Source of the DNA: Porphyromonadaceae bacterium
GTDB lineage: Bacteria; Bacteroidota; Bacteroidia; Bacteroidales; CAMTPD01
Assembly (NCBI GenBank): GCA_003447595.1
Contig: DLYT01000061.1
Coordinates: 46,614 to 52,170, forward strand
Length of the DNA: 5,557 nucleotides
Direction: 5' to 3'
Part shown: positions 1-5,557 of the stretch, in pieces
How positions within the stretch are numbered: the first letter of the stretch is position 1
How the letters are laid out: each line of letters starts with the position of its first letter
The notes under the pieces: generated by a model
Seen by the model: only the letters and a program-made list of their open reading frames with translations
Database searches by the model: none
Told to the model about the DNA's origin: nothing
Translations under genes and position numbers: made by a program

Positions 1-86
1 GCTCGTGAAATTTGCTTGTGTACCAAATCCCACATTTCTCCGATATTCTTCTTCAACTCGGCCAATTCATGTTCTATAATCTTCAT
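1..86 (-). CDS. phoU: Phosphate signalling regulator PhoU (N-terminal fragment, cut by the window edge)
   Basis: The first 28 codons are visible, starting at the ATG at 86-84 and running off the left edge. The translation begins MKIIEHELAELKKN and continues through an EMWDLVHKQISR stretch. It matches the start of PhoU: a first amphipathic helix followed by the conserved 'MWDLV..Q...A' pattern. PhoU (about 215-240 residues in full) is a cytoplasmic helical-bundle protein. It works with the Pst transporter to keep phosphate-starvation signalling off when phosphate is plentiful and to limit uptake. It is the last visible gene of pstC-pstA-pstB-phoU, 35 nt after the pstB stop. An AGAGG motif lies in this gap but is about 24 nt from the ATG, too far to act as a normal ribosome-binding site. 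The call rests on the short N-terminus plus the operon position. Confidence 0.9.
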   Translation of the reverse strand, partial: MKIIEHELAELKKNIGEMWDLVHKQISR

Positions 87-121
87 AGTAGTATTTGTTT
101 TATAATTAGCATACCTCTAAA

Positions 122-874
122 TTAACCGAATCTTCCGGTAATATAGTTCTGTGTCGACTCTTTTTCCGGCTTCGTAAATATTTTTCGCGTATCGTCGTAT
201 TCGATTAATTCTCCGAGATAAAAGTATCCGGTTTTATCCGAAACACGGGCTGCTTGTTGCATGCTATGCGTCACGATAACAATGGTATACTCTTTCTTCA
301 AGGTGTAAATCAAATCTTCAATCTTTGTTGTGGAGATGGGATCAAGCGCAGATGCCGGCTCGTCCATCAATATCACAGACGGAGAGATTGCCAAAGCGCG
401 GGCAATACACAAACGTTGTTGCTGCCCACCCGAAAGCTCAAAGGCTGATTTCTTGAGCTTATCTTTTACTTCTTCCCAAAGTGCCGCTTGCTTGAGCGAA
501 AACTCAACCTTCTCTTCGATGTATTTCTTATCCTTTACACCATTAACCCTAAGGCCGTACGCCACGTTCTCGAAAATTGATTTTGGGAAAGGATTGGGTT
601 TCTGGAATACCATCCCCACTTTCTTTCGCAGGATATCAACTTGAACATTCTTTGCATAAATATCTTGCCCGTCGATCTGAATCTGTCCTTCCATACGTGT
701 GTTGGGGATGAGATCATTCATCCGGTTGAAAAGGCGAAGAAAGGTTGATTTTCCACATCCCGAAGGTCCAATAAAAGCTACGCAGGTATTCTCCTCTATC
801 TCCATTGAGATGTTTTTCAATGCATGGAAATCTCCATAATAGAAATCGACATGTTGTGCATCAATCTTTACCAT
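122..874 (-). CDS. pstB: Phosphate ABC transporter ATP-binding protein PstB
   Basis: This is a complete 250-residue protein, close to the usual PstB length of about 250-260. It is the cytoplasmic ATPase that powers phosphate import through PstC and PstA. All ABC motifs are intact: Walker A GPSGCGKST (36-44), Q-loop Gln91 within FQKPNPFP, signature LSGGQQQR (147-154), Walker B VILMDE with catalytic Glu172, D-loop SALD (175-178) and switch His203. The QKPNPFPKSI stretch and the phrase MDEPASALDPI are typical of PstB rather than of other ABC importers. The start is the ATG at 874-872. The gene lies 9 nt after pstA, which implies translation from the same message, and no clear Shine-Dalgarno site is visible, as is common in Bacteroidetes. 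Confidence 0.98.
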   Translation of the reverse strand: MVKIDAQHVDFYYGDFHALKNISMEIEENTCVAFIGPSGCGKSTFLRLFNRMNDLIPNTRMEGQIQIDGQDIYAKNVQVDILRKKVGMVFQKPNPFPKSIFENVAYGLRVNGVKDKKYIEEKVEFSLKQAALWEEVKDKLKKSAFELSGGQQQRLCIARALAISPSVILMDEPASALDPISTTKIEDLIYTLKKEYTIVIVTHSMQQAARVSDKTGYFYLGELIEYDDTRKIFTKPEKESTQNYITGRFG

Positions 875-883
875 ATTATCTGA

Positions 884-1765
884 TTATCTCATTTTTACTT
901 TCTTTCCTAAATAAACGCGTAAAAGATGCGCCAATACATTTATTATTAGCACAAATAGAATCAATACCAACGCGGTTCCATATGCCACTTCGCGAGATGC
1001 TTCGATGTTGGTACCACTAGTCGATACTACATACAAGTGGTAAGGCAAAGCCATACATTGATCCATTATACTACCCGGTAGCTTTGGCAAGTAGTAGGCT
1101 GCACACGTAAACAATATCGGTGCTGTTTCTCCTGCGACTCTTCCGATAGAAAGGATCAACCCTGTAATAATATTGGGCATTGCAATGGGTAATAACACAC
1201 GAAATATCGTCTGAAGCTTTGTGGCTCCGAGTGCTAAGCTCGCATATCGAAAGTTATTATCAATTGATTTCAAGGCTTCTTCGGTGGTTCGAATGATTAG
1301 TGGCACAGAAAGGAGACCTAATGTCAAAGACCCGGCCAATATGGAATCACCAAACTTAAAGTAGTTTACAAATAGTGCCATCCCAAACAATCCAAATACA
1401 ATGGAGGGTACTCCACTGAGGTTGTTGGTCATGATTCGTACAAACTTGATTAATTTGCCGTTTGTCGCATACTCGTTCATGTAAATCCCCGATAATATAC
1501 CAATCGGAAAACTTACCAAACTGCTTCCTGCTACCAAGTAAAGTGTTCCGATGATGGCAGGATAAATCCCTCCGGTTGTCATCCCATCTTTTGGAAATTC
1601 GGTTATAAAATCCCAAGAAAGGACTTTTCCTCCTTTGTAGATAATGAATCCAAGTATAACAAAAAGAATGACTACGACACCGGCACTTAATACAGCAAAT
1701 AGGCCAAATGCCAAGCGCTGTGTAGCGGTTTTTCGACTCTCTTCGGTTTGTAAATCCACATTCAT
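884..1765 (-). CDS. pstA: Phosphate ABC transporter permease PstA
   Basis: This is a complete 293-residue inner-membrane permease, matching the usual PstA size (about 280-300). Hydrophobic segments fall near residues 20-43, 68-95, 117-137, 142-158, 196-220 and 262-284, giving the six-helix MetI-like fold. The cytoplasmic EAA loop that docks on PstB is visible at about 162-200 (EEALKSIDNNFRYASLALGA, then TIFRVLLP). It is followed by the GRVAGETAPILFT motif (208-220), which is diagnostic of PstA; the PstC partner has AIGETMAVLM instead. PstA pairs with PstC to form the phosphate channel. The start ATG lies 6 nt after the pstC stop and the stop lies 9 nt before pstB, so it sits inside a tightly packed operon. 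Confidence 0.97.
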   Translation of the reverse strand: MNVDLQTEESRKTATQRLAFGLFAVLSAGVVVILFVILGFIIYKGGKVLSWDFITEFPKDGMTTGGIYPAIIGTLYLVAGSSLVSFPIGILSGIYMNEYATNGKLIKFVRIMTNNLSGVPSIVFGLFGMALFVNYFKFGDSILAGSLTLGLLSVPLIIRTTEEALKSIDNNFRYASLALGATKLQTIFRVLLPIAMPNIITGLILSIGRVAGETAPILFTCAAYYLPKLPGSIMDQCMALPYHLYVVSTSGTNIEASREVAYGTALVLILFVLIINVLAHLLRVYLGKKVKMR

Positions 1766-1771
1766 AGCTCG

Positions 1772-2953
1772 TTATTTTTTTCGATTTACAATATATTCAA
1801 CGTAAAGACTGAGCAACAAAGTGATGAGGAATAAAACTACCCCGAGCATAAATAAGGCTTCATAGTGGGCTCCTCCTTTGGGTGCTTCACCCAGCTCTGC
1901 AGCGATAGTAGCCGGAATGGTACGCACGGGTTCAAAGAATGTAGTCGGAATGATTGCGGCATTGCCCGTAACCATAAGGACAGCCATGGTTTCACCGATA
2001 GCTCGTCCAATACCTAATACGGCAGCCGAGGCTATTCCCGATTTTGCATAAGGGAGAACTACTTTGTAGATCGTCTGCCAATGAGTTGCGCCTAGTGCGA
2101 GACTCGCTTCTTTCATTGCCATTGGTGTATTCCGAATTGCATCTTCCGCTACGGTTATAATGGTGGGCAGAGCCATAATTGCAAGGATGATACTTCCTGC
2201 TAAAGCCGTTTCTCCTACAGGGAGATTAAAAACAGTCTGGATCAAAGGGACTAAAACGACAAGACCGAAGAATCCATAAACGACTGATGGAATCCCGGCA
2301 AGCAGTTCAATTACCGGTTTTACTATATTTCGAAGTTTAACAGATGCAATCTCTGCCATAAAAATAGCTACGGCAATGCCTAATGGCAACGCGATAACGA
2401 TTGCGCCAAAACTGACCATTAGTGTCCCTAACAATAGAGGGATAAGTCCGAAAATTGGAGTTGGTGTGGCCGTTGGATACCACTCTTTGGATCCAAAGAA
2501 ATCGGCCGGAGTAATGGTTCCTTCATTCAGTATCTTCCCTAAATTATCGGATGGTAAATACTTTTGGGGAACATAAAGAATGGTTCCTTTTGTTGCAAGA
2601 ACCGAATCAATTCGTGCGGCAACTAAATTGGGATTCTTTTCTAAATCTTCTGCTTCTACACCTTTTATCAATGCAGAAAAGCGTACGGCATGAATGGGAC
2701 TATTGTAGTCTCCTACTTCGTTCCAGTTGGTTATATCCTGATCAAAAATACTTTTGATTTGTTCAGGTTTCAGTCGTGAGATCGGATTGTCTTTATTGAC
2801 AACCAGCAAATATCCTTTTTGCACAACAGGTTCGTTGAACAAACCAAATGCCTCTTTAAAAAGAAACAAAATAATCAAGATAATGACCAAACTGGTTACA
2901 CTACCGCTGATTCGCAAAAAGCCTTCTACCAAATAATGAAAGAAACGTTTCAC
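1772..2953 (-). CDS. pstC: Phosphate ABC transporter permease PstC with an enlarged, PBP-like periplasmic insert
   Basis: This is a complete 393-residue permease, about 75 residues longer than the 319-residue E. coli PstC. TM1 is about 14-33. The remaining five helices lie in 168-390, with the EAA loop at about 270-300 (EDAIRNTPMAMKEASLALGA) and the PstC motif GRAIGETMAVLMVTGNA (316-332). The extra length is in the TM1-TM2 periplasmic loop (34-165). There, residues 46-135 resemble part of a PstS-type binding protein: a VVNKDNPI strand, LKPEQIKSIF, ITNWNEVG and later GTILYVP. The start codon is GTG (2953-2951). An in-frame TAA lies two codons upstream and the next Met is far inside the protein, so GTG is well supported. 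It is first in the visible operon, with no pstS immediately upstream. Confidence 0.96.
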   Translation of the reverse strand: MKRFFHYLVEGFLRISGSVTSLVIILIILFLFKEAFGLFNEPVVQKGYLLVVNKDNPISRLKPEQIKSIFDQDITNWNEVGDYNSPIHAVRFSALIKGVEAEDLEKNPNLVAARIDSVLATKGTILYVPQKYLPSDNLGKILNEGTITPADFFGSKEWYPTATPTPIFGLIPLLLGTLMVSFGAIVIALPLGIAVAIFMAEIASVKLRNIVKPVIELLAGIPSVVYGFFGLVVLVPLIQTVFNLPVGETALAGSIILAIMALPTIITVAEDAIRNTPMAMKEASLALGATHWQTIYKVVLPYAKSGIASAAVLGIGRAIGETMAVLMVTGNAAIIPTTFFEPVRTIPATIAAELGEAPKGGAHYEALFMLGVVLFLITLLLSLYVEYIVNRKK

Positions 2954-2961
2954 TCTTTACC

Positions 2962-2993
2962 CCGTATTATGTGATCGAAATAGAAATAACAAA
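2962..2993 (-). promoter_or_regulatory. Possible promoter of the pst operon (weak)
   Basis: The terminator of the upstream gene ends near 3007, so a promoter for pstC must lie in the roughly 54 nt before its GTG, or inside the upstream gene with read-through. The best visible candidate is TTTG (2993-2990), 20 nt, then TAATACGG (2969-2962). The -33 box and spacing fit the Bacteroidetes pattern, but the -7 box matches TAnnTTTG only at TA and the last G. No PhoB-type box was recognised. Confidence 0.22.
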
Positions 2994-3006
2994 CACTCTT
3001 ATACAT

Positions 3007-3045
3007 AAAGAAAAAAGGCCGCTTCTTTGTTTTAGAAGCGACCTT
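3007..3045 (-). terminator. Rho-independent terminator of the CoA-transferase gene
   Basis: On the minus strand, AAGGTCGCTTC pairs with GAAGCGGCCTT. This gives an 11-bp stem (plus-strand arms 3035-3045 and 3015-3025) with one T.G wobble and a 9-nt loop, followed by a T-rich tail (TTTTTTCTTT, which includes the last two stem bases). It begins 26 nt after the CoA-transferase stop codon. In the plus direction no good U-run follows, so it looks one-way. It separates the CoA-transferase transcript from the pst operon. Confidence 0.88.
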
Positions 3046-3070
3046 ATATTTTATCGGGGATATCTAATTT

Positions 3071-4564
3071 TTATTTGTAAATAGACCAATCTACATTTCT
3101 CATATCTCCGGTGTCAGCAAATGCTTTGTGGAAAGCAAATGATGCATCCAAACATTGAGGTGTATGTCCTTTTACGCCTAACTTCATATAATCCCAAAGA
3201 AGTTGTTTGTATTGAGGGTGAACGCAGTTCTCAATAATTGCTTCAGCACGTTGAACTGGTGATTTACCACGTAAATCGGCTACACCTTGCTCGGTTACGA
3301 TCACCTTAACAGAGTGCTCTGAATGGTCTACGTGAGATACCATTGGAACAAACGAACTGATCTTTCCATCTTTTGCAATCGATGGTGTTGTATACATCGA
3401 AAGATAGGCGTTGCGGGTAAAGTCGCCCGACCCTCCGATTCCATTCATCATCTTAGTTCCCAACACGTGTGTTGAGTTGATATTTCCGAAGATGTCTGCT
3501 TCAAGTGCCGTATTGATTGTAATAAGTCCTAAACGACGTACAATCTCCGGATTGTTTGAGATCTCTTGTGGACGCAACAATACTTTGTCTTTGAAGAAAT
3601 CAAGGTTTGCGTAGATCTCTTCGATCACCGGATTACTTACGGTCAATGAGCAACCGCTGGCAAACTTAACGCGACCTTCTTTCATCAACGTAATTACAGC
3701 GTCTTGGATTACCTCTGTATATACTTCAAAAGCAGGAATATCTTTATTGTTGCCCAAAGCTGCTAACACGGCATTTGCCACGTTTCCTACTCCCGACTGT
3801 AATGGTAAAAAGCCCGCAGGTATACGACCGGCTTTCATCTCTGATGCCAAGAAGTTTGCTACATTATTACCAATACCTAGAGTGATATCATCGAGTGGAG
3901 CAAAACTTCCGCCTTCATTTGGAAGGCTTGTTTCTACAACACCAATAATTTTAGACGGATCTACTTTTACACATGCACTACCAATACGGTCTGATGTTTT
4001 ATAGATTGGAATTTCTCTTCTTAAAGGCGGATCCAGAGGCTCATAGATATCATGCATTCCTCTGATTGCTTTCGGATGACATGAGTTTAATTCGACGATA
4101 ATCTTATCTGCCAACTTGCAAACCGTTGGGATAATACCAACTCCACAAGTAGGCACAATCTCACCATCTTCTGTTACATCTGCTGCTTCTACAATTGCAA
4201 CATTCACTTTACCATAGAAGCCATAACGCAACTCTTGTGCCAACTGAGACAAGTGCATATCGAAGTATGCTGCATCATGGGCATTTAATGATTTGCGTAA
4301 ATCGCCATTCGATTGATAAGGTGTACGAAACTTAATTGCATTCGCTCTTGCAAGATTTCCGTCGATTGCATCCCCTGTAGATGCTCCGGTAAACATACCG
4401 ATTTGAAAAGGGTTACCTTTTTCATGTTCTTCAATTGCTCTTTTAGCTAAAGCCGCAGGGACAGCTTTCGGACAACCGGCTGCTGTAAATCCGCTGAATC
4501 CTACATTATCGTTATGATTAATATACGATGCAGCTTCTTCAGCAGTAATAAACTTCAATGCCAT
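3071..4564 (-). CDS. Acetyl-CoA hydrolase/transferase family protein, probably succinyl-CoA:acetate (or propionate) CoA-transferase
   Basis: This is a complete 497-residue class I CoA-transferase, the normal length for the AarC/YgfH/Cat1-type group (about 500). Such enzymes move CoA between carboxylic acids through a glutamyl-CoA thioester on a conserved Glu. Here that residue should be Glu284 in YTEVIQD. Other family landmarks are the N-terminal GFSGFTAAGCPKAVP (22-36), GVGNVANAVLAAL (258-270), the glycine-rich GIGGSGDF loop (375-382) near the active site, and VIVTEQGVADLRGKSP (421-436). In anaerobic Bacteroidales such an enzyme would act in the cytoplasm, linking succinyl-CoA to acetate or propionate in succinate/propionate fermentation. 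The exact acids cannot be read from sequence, and acetyl-CoA hydrolase is a common alternative name. The start is the ATG at 4564-4562. It has its own terminator downstream and a promoter candidate 52 nt upstream, so it is probably monocistronic. Confidence 0.95.
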   Translation of the reverse strand: MALKFITAEEAASYINHNDNVGFSGFTAAGCPKAVPAALAKRAIEEHEKGNPFQIGMFTGASTGDAIDGNLARANAIKFRTPYQSNGDLRKSLNAHDAAYFDMHLSQLAQELRYGFYGKVNVAIVEAADVTEDGEIVPTCGVGIIPTVCKLADKIIVELNSCHPKAIRGMHDIYEPLDPPLRREIPIYKTSDRIGSACVKVDPSKIIGVVETSLPNEGGSFAPLDDITLGIGNNVANFLASEMKAGRIPAGFLPLQSGVGNVANAVLAALGNNKDIPAFEVYTEVIQDAVITLMKEGRVKFASGCSLTVSNPVIEEIYANLDFFKDKVLLRPQEISNNPEIVRRLGLITINTALEADIFGNINSTHVLGTKMMNGIGGSGDFTRNAYLSMYTTPSIAKDGKISSFVPMVSHVDHSEHSVKVIVTEQGVADLRGKSPVQRAEAIIENCVHPQYKQLLWDYMKLGVKGHTPQCLDASFAFHKAFADTGDMRNVDWSIYK

Positions 4565-4615
4565 ATTTCTTTACATTTAAAATAAAACGTGTGTTCTTTC
4601 AGATCAAATTGTAAG

Positions 4616-4623
4616 CAAAAATA
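4616..4623 (-). promoter_or_regulatory. Candidate -7 element upstream of the CoA-transferase gene
   Basis: TATTTTTG on the minus strand matches the Bacteroidetes -7 consensus TAnnTTTG exactly and sits 51 nt before the ATG at 4564, in the 72-nt gap after the small membrane protein gene. No TTTG-like -33 box is seen 19-21 nt upstream (AGAG or AAGA occur instead), and the region is A/T-rich, so a chance match is possible. No terminator is visible in this gap, so read-through from the upstream gene could also contribute. Confidence 0.38.
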
Positions 4624-4636
4624 GAAATATATTTAT

Positions 4637-5065
4637 TTAATACTCTTTTCTCTTTAATATTTCAGAGTAAATAACTGCTTTTCGCAATTCTTCTGCATTA
4701 GACAACTCGATGCTTACCACATCTTCATCATCTGCTTCTGTTATATCTTGAGTGGTATCACGACGGAGTAATGTGTCTTTATCAGACCTCATTGCTTTTT
4801 CCTCGAGTGTAGAGTCTCGTTGGTTGCTTGAAAAAATAGAAGAAGAGTTTGTTACCGTGTTGGTGGTATCAACCTTACGGTAAGATCGTTTAGGACGGGA
4901 CAATTCTTGGAATATTTCCCATTCAGTAGCGCGAGGTTCATCTGCAGGCTTAACAGATGGCTTAGGAGTTTTTGCTTCTTTCTTTTTCTTATTTTCTGCT
5001 AAGAAACTTACAATTCCTCCTAAAACAATTAAAACTATATAAAGCCAATCACCTAGACTATCCAT
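4637..5065 (-). CDS. Small single-pass membrane protein of unknown function
   Basis: This is a 142-residue protein with one N-terminal transmembrane helix (about 7-24, DWLYIVLIVLGGIVSFL). A KKKK cluster (26-29) follows, suggesting that the long C-terminal part is cytoplasmic. The middle (about 30-110) is polar, rich in Lys, Pro, Ser, Thr and Asp, and probably disordered. Two islands look structured: WEIFQEL (49-55) and the C-terminal helix AEELRKAVIYSEILKRK (124-140). That last motif resembles the C-terminus of small Bacteroidetes membrane proteins, but I cannot assign a function. The frame extends upstream to a TTG at 5089, adding MGCKCNKV. I chose the ATG at 5065 because the TTG lies inside the likely -7 promoter box and so would not be transcribed. 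It is divergent from miaB. Confidence 0.82.
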   Translation of the reverse strand: MDSLGDWLYIVLIVLGGIVSFLAENKKKKEAKTPKPSVKPADEPRATEWEIFQELSRPKRSYRKVDTTNTVTNSSSIFSSNQRDSTLEEKAMRSDKDTLLRRDTTQDITEADDEDVVSIELSNAEELRKAVIYSEILKRKEY

Positions 5066-5072
5066 AACTTTA

Positions 5073-5095
5073 TTACATTTGCACCCCAAATGTAA
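5073..5095. repeat. Perfect 9-bp inverted repeat (possible operator) between the divergent genes
   Basis: TTACATTTG (5073-5081) and CAAATGTAA (5087-5095) are perfect inverted copies around a 5-nt centre, CACCC. Each arm contains TACATTTG, a full match to the Bacteroidetes -7 consensus, so the element carries a -7 box in each direction. It may therefore reflect promoter symmetry, a protein-binding site, or both. Confidence 0.6.
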
Positions 5096-5108
5096 AAGAA
5101 TAATTTTA
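5078..5108 (+). promoter_or_regulatory. Candidate distal promoter of miaB, overlapping the divergent promoter
   Basis: On the plus strand, TTTG (5078-5081), a 19-nt spacer, then TAATTTTA (5101-5108). The -33 box is exact and the -7 box matches all but the last base of TAnnTTTG. It lies face to face with the minus-strand promoter and uses one arm of the palindrome as its -33 box. If used, it would give miaB a leader of about 195 nt. A more proximal weak alternative is TTTG (5255-5258), 22 nt, TAAATTTT (5281-5288). Confidence 0.35.
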
Positions 5109-5117
5109 ATTCACAAC
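5087..5117 (-). promoter_or_regulatory. Promoter of the small membrane protein gene
   Basis: On the minus strand, GTTG (5117-5114), a 19-nt spacer, then TACATTTG (5094-5087). The -7 box is a full match to TAnnTTTG, the -33 box matches 3 of 4 bases, and the spacing is within the Bacteroidetes norm. The start of transcription would be near 5080, leaving a leader of about 15 nt before the ATG at 5065. This is the best promoter in the window. Confidence 0.62.
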
Positions 5118-5144
5118 TCTTTTACAGAAGTATAAAAGTAAAGC

Positions 5145-5168
5145 GAGGGTAACTTCACAGCCACCCTC
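5145..5168 (+). repeat. Short hairpin in the miaB upstream region
   Basis: GAGGGT (5145-5150) and ACCCTC (5163-5168) form a perfect 6-bp stem with a 12-nt loop. This is a GC-rich island in otherwise A/T-rich DNA. No run of T follows, so it does not look like an intrinsic terminator. It lies 26 nt before the mini-ORF at 5195. It may be an RNA element of the leader or a binding site. Confidence 0.4.
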
Positions 5169-5194
5169 AACTCATTTTAACCAAAACCTTAACT

Positions 5195-5233
5195 ATGAAA
5201 AAATTTTATTTTTTCGAAGCAAATATAAACTAG
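5195..5233 (+). CDS. Possible 12-codon leader peptide upstream of miaB
   Basis: ATG to TAG reads MKKFYFFEANIN. Codons 4-7 are TTT TAT TTT TTC, four UNN codons in a row for Phe and Tyr. It is preceded by an A-rich, SD-less context (CTTAACT then ATG AAA AAA) like many Bacteroidetes gene starts. It lies 75 nt before the miaB ATG. It could be a translated leader, the remnant of a gene start (MKKFYFF resembles the beginning of a signal peptide), or chance in A/T-rich DNA. Confidence 0.25.
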   Translation: MKKFYFFEANIN

Positions 5234-5238
5234 GTTTC

Positions 5239-5266
5239 TTTACTGAACAAACAATTTGACAGTAAA
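5239..5266 (+). repeat. 7-bp inverted repeat just upstream of miaB
   Basis: TTTACTG (5239-5245) and CAGTAAA (5260-5266) are perfect inverted copies with a 14-nt spacer. The element begins 5 nt after the stop of the mini-ORF and ends 42 nt before the miaB ATG. There is no U-run after it, so it is not a terminator. It overlaps the TTTG (5255-5258) of the proximal promoter candidate and could be an operator or an RNA hairpin. Confidence 0.4.
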
Positions 5267-5308
5267 ATAAACAACAGAAATAAATTTTTAACTTTTTAAT
5301 AACACAAC

Positions 5309-5557
5309 ATGAAAGATTGTAAGCAAGGAGCGGACTTTAAATCTGCAACTGAAGTAGTAGAAAAAAAACTATTTATCGAGACGTATGGTTGCCAAATGAA
5401 TGTTGCAGATAGCGAGGTCGTTGCCTCTGTGATGCAAATGGACGACTATGTTGTAACTGACGAGATTAAAGATGCGGATGCTATCTTTGTAAACACATGT
5501 TCGGTTCGTGATAATGCCGAACAAAAAATCATCTCTCGTCTTCAATATTTCCAATCG
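5309..5557 (+). CDS. miaB: tRNA-2-methylthio-N6-dimethylallyladenosine synthase MiaB (N-terminal fragment, cut by the window edge)
   Basis: 83 codons are visible from the ATG at 5309 to the window end. After about 19 variable residues, the UPF0004/MTTase N-terminal domain begins with LFIETYGCQMNVADSEVV (21-38) and continues to DADAIFVNTCSVRDNAEQK (55-73). Cys28 and Cys64 are the first two of the three cysteines that hold the auxiliary [4Fe-4S] cluster; the third and the radical-SAM CxxxCxxC motif lie beyond the edge. CSVRDNAEQK is the pattern typical of MiaB rather than of RimO or MtaB. The enzyme is cytoplasmic and converts i6A37 to ms2i6A37 in tRNAs reading codons that start with U, which stabilises codon pairing. 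It is divergent from the small membrane protein gene, with 243 nt between the two start codons. Confidence 0.96.
   Translation, partial: MKDCKQGADFKSATEVVEKKLFIETYGCQMNVADSEVVASVMQMDDYVVTDEIKDADAIFVNTCSVRDNAEQKIISRLQYFQS

Noticed and set aside
83..112. Nine-codon minus-strand ORF (MLIIKQILL) between pstB and phoU whose TGA overlaps the phoU ATG, with AGAGG just upstream.
   Set aside because: The AGAGG abuts the ATG with no usable spacing, so it is not a working ribosome-binding site. The ORF is very short in A/T-rich DNA, and the arrangement is most likely chance.
330..644. 104-codon plus-strand open frame.
   Set aside because: It lies wholly antisense to pstB, whose ABC motifs are intact. 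The translation shows no recognisable domain and it is a shadow of the real gene.
3747..4004. 85-codon plus-strand open frame, and similar ones within pstC and the CoA-transferase gene.
   Set aside because: All are antisense to genes with clear family signatures and carry no motif or start-site support of their own.
5066..5089. N-terminal extension of the small membrane protein to a TTG, adding MGCKCNKV, which could suggest a Cys-rich or lipoprotein-like start.
   Set aside because: The TTG lies within the likely -7 promoter box, an ATG is available 24 nt downstream, and the extension lacks a signal peptide before its cysteines.
5198..5214. AAAAAAT-TTT-ATTTTTT inverted repeat as a possible terminator.
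   Set aside because: It is made only of A/T pairs with a 3-nt loop, so it would be too weak to terminate, and it is explained by the base composition.

Overview
The window looks like chromosomal DNA from a member of the Bacteroidota, probably order Bacteroidales. The reasons are moderate-to-low GC, Shine-Dalgarno sites that are weak or absent, a promoter element fitting the Bacteroidetes pattern (TTTG, about 19-21 nt, TAnnTTTG), and a PstC protein with an enlarged periplasmic insert. Family or genus cannot be resolved from the sequence alone.

Positions 1-2953 (minus strand) hold a high-affinity phosphate uptake operon, transcribed pstC, pstA, pstB, phoU. The gaps are 6, 9 and 35 nt, and phoU runs off the left edge after 28 codons. 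PstC and PstA form the membrane channel, PstB is the ATPase, and PhoU is the regulator that couples transport to phosphate signalling. The phosphate-binding protein PstS, usually encoded first in such operons, is not present between pstC and the next gene upstream. PstC starts with GTG and carries a periplasmic insert that resembles a fragment of a PstS-type binding protein.

Positions 3007-4564 (minus strand) hold a class I CoA-transferase of the acetyl-CoA hydrolase / succinyl-CoA:acetate CoA-transferase family. It has its own rho-independent terminator, which separates it from the pst operon. It is probably part of fermentative acetate, succinate or propionate metabolism.

Positions 4637-5065 (minus strand) encode a small single-pass membrane protein of unknown function. 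Its ATG start is favoured over an upstream TTG because a good promoter overlaps the TTG.

Positions 5066-5308 form a 243-nt divergent intergenic region with dense structure: a perfect 9-bp palindrome overlapping divergent promoter candidates, two further inverted repeats, and a 12-codon Phe/Tyr-rich mini-ORF. This region precedes miaB (plus strand, from 5309, cut by the right edge), whose product adds the 2-methylthio group to i6A37 of tRNAs reading UNN codons.

Most of the window is ordinary core metabolism. The parts worth a second look are the PBP-like insert in PstC, the missing pstS, and the structured miaB leader. No mobile element, CRISPR array, tRNA or rRNA was recognised.
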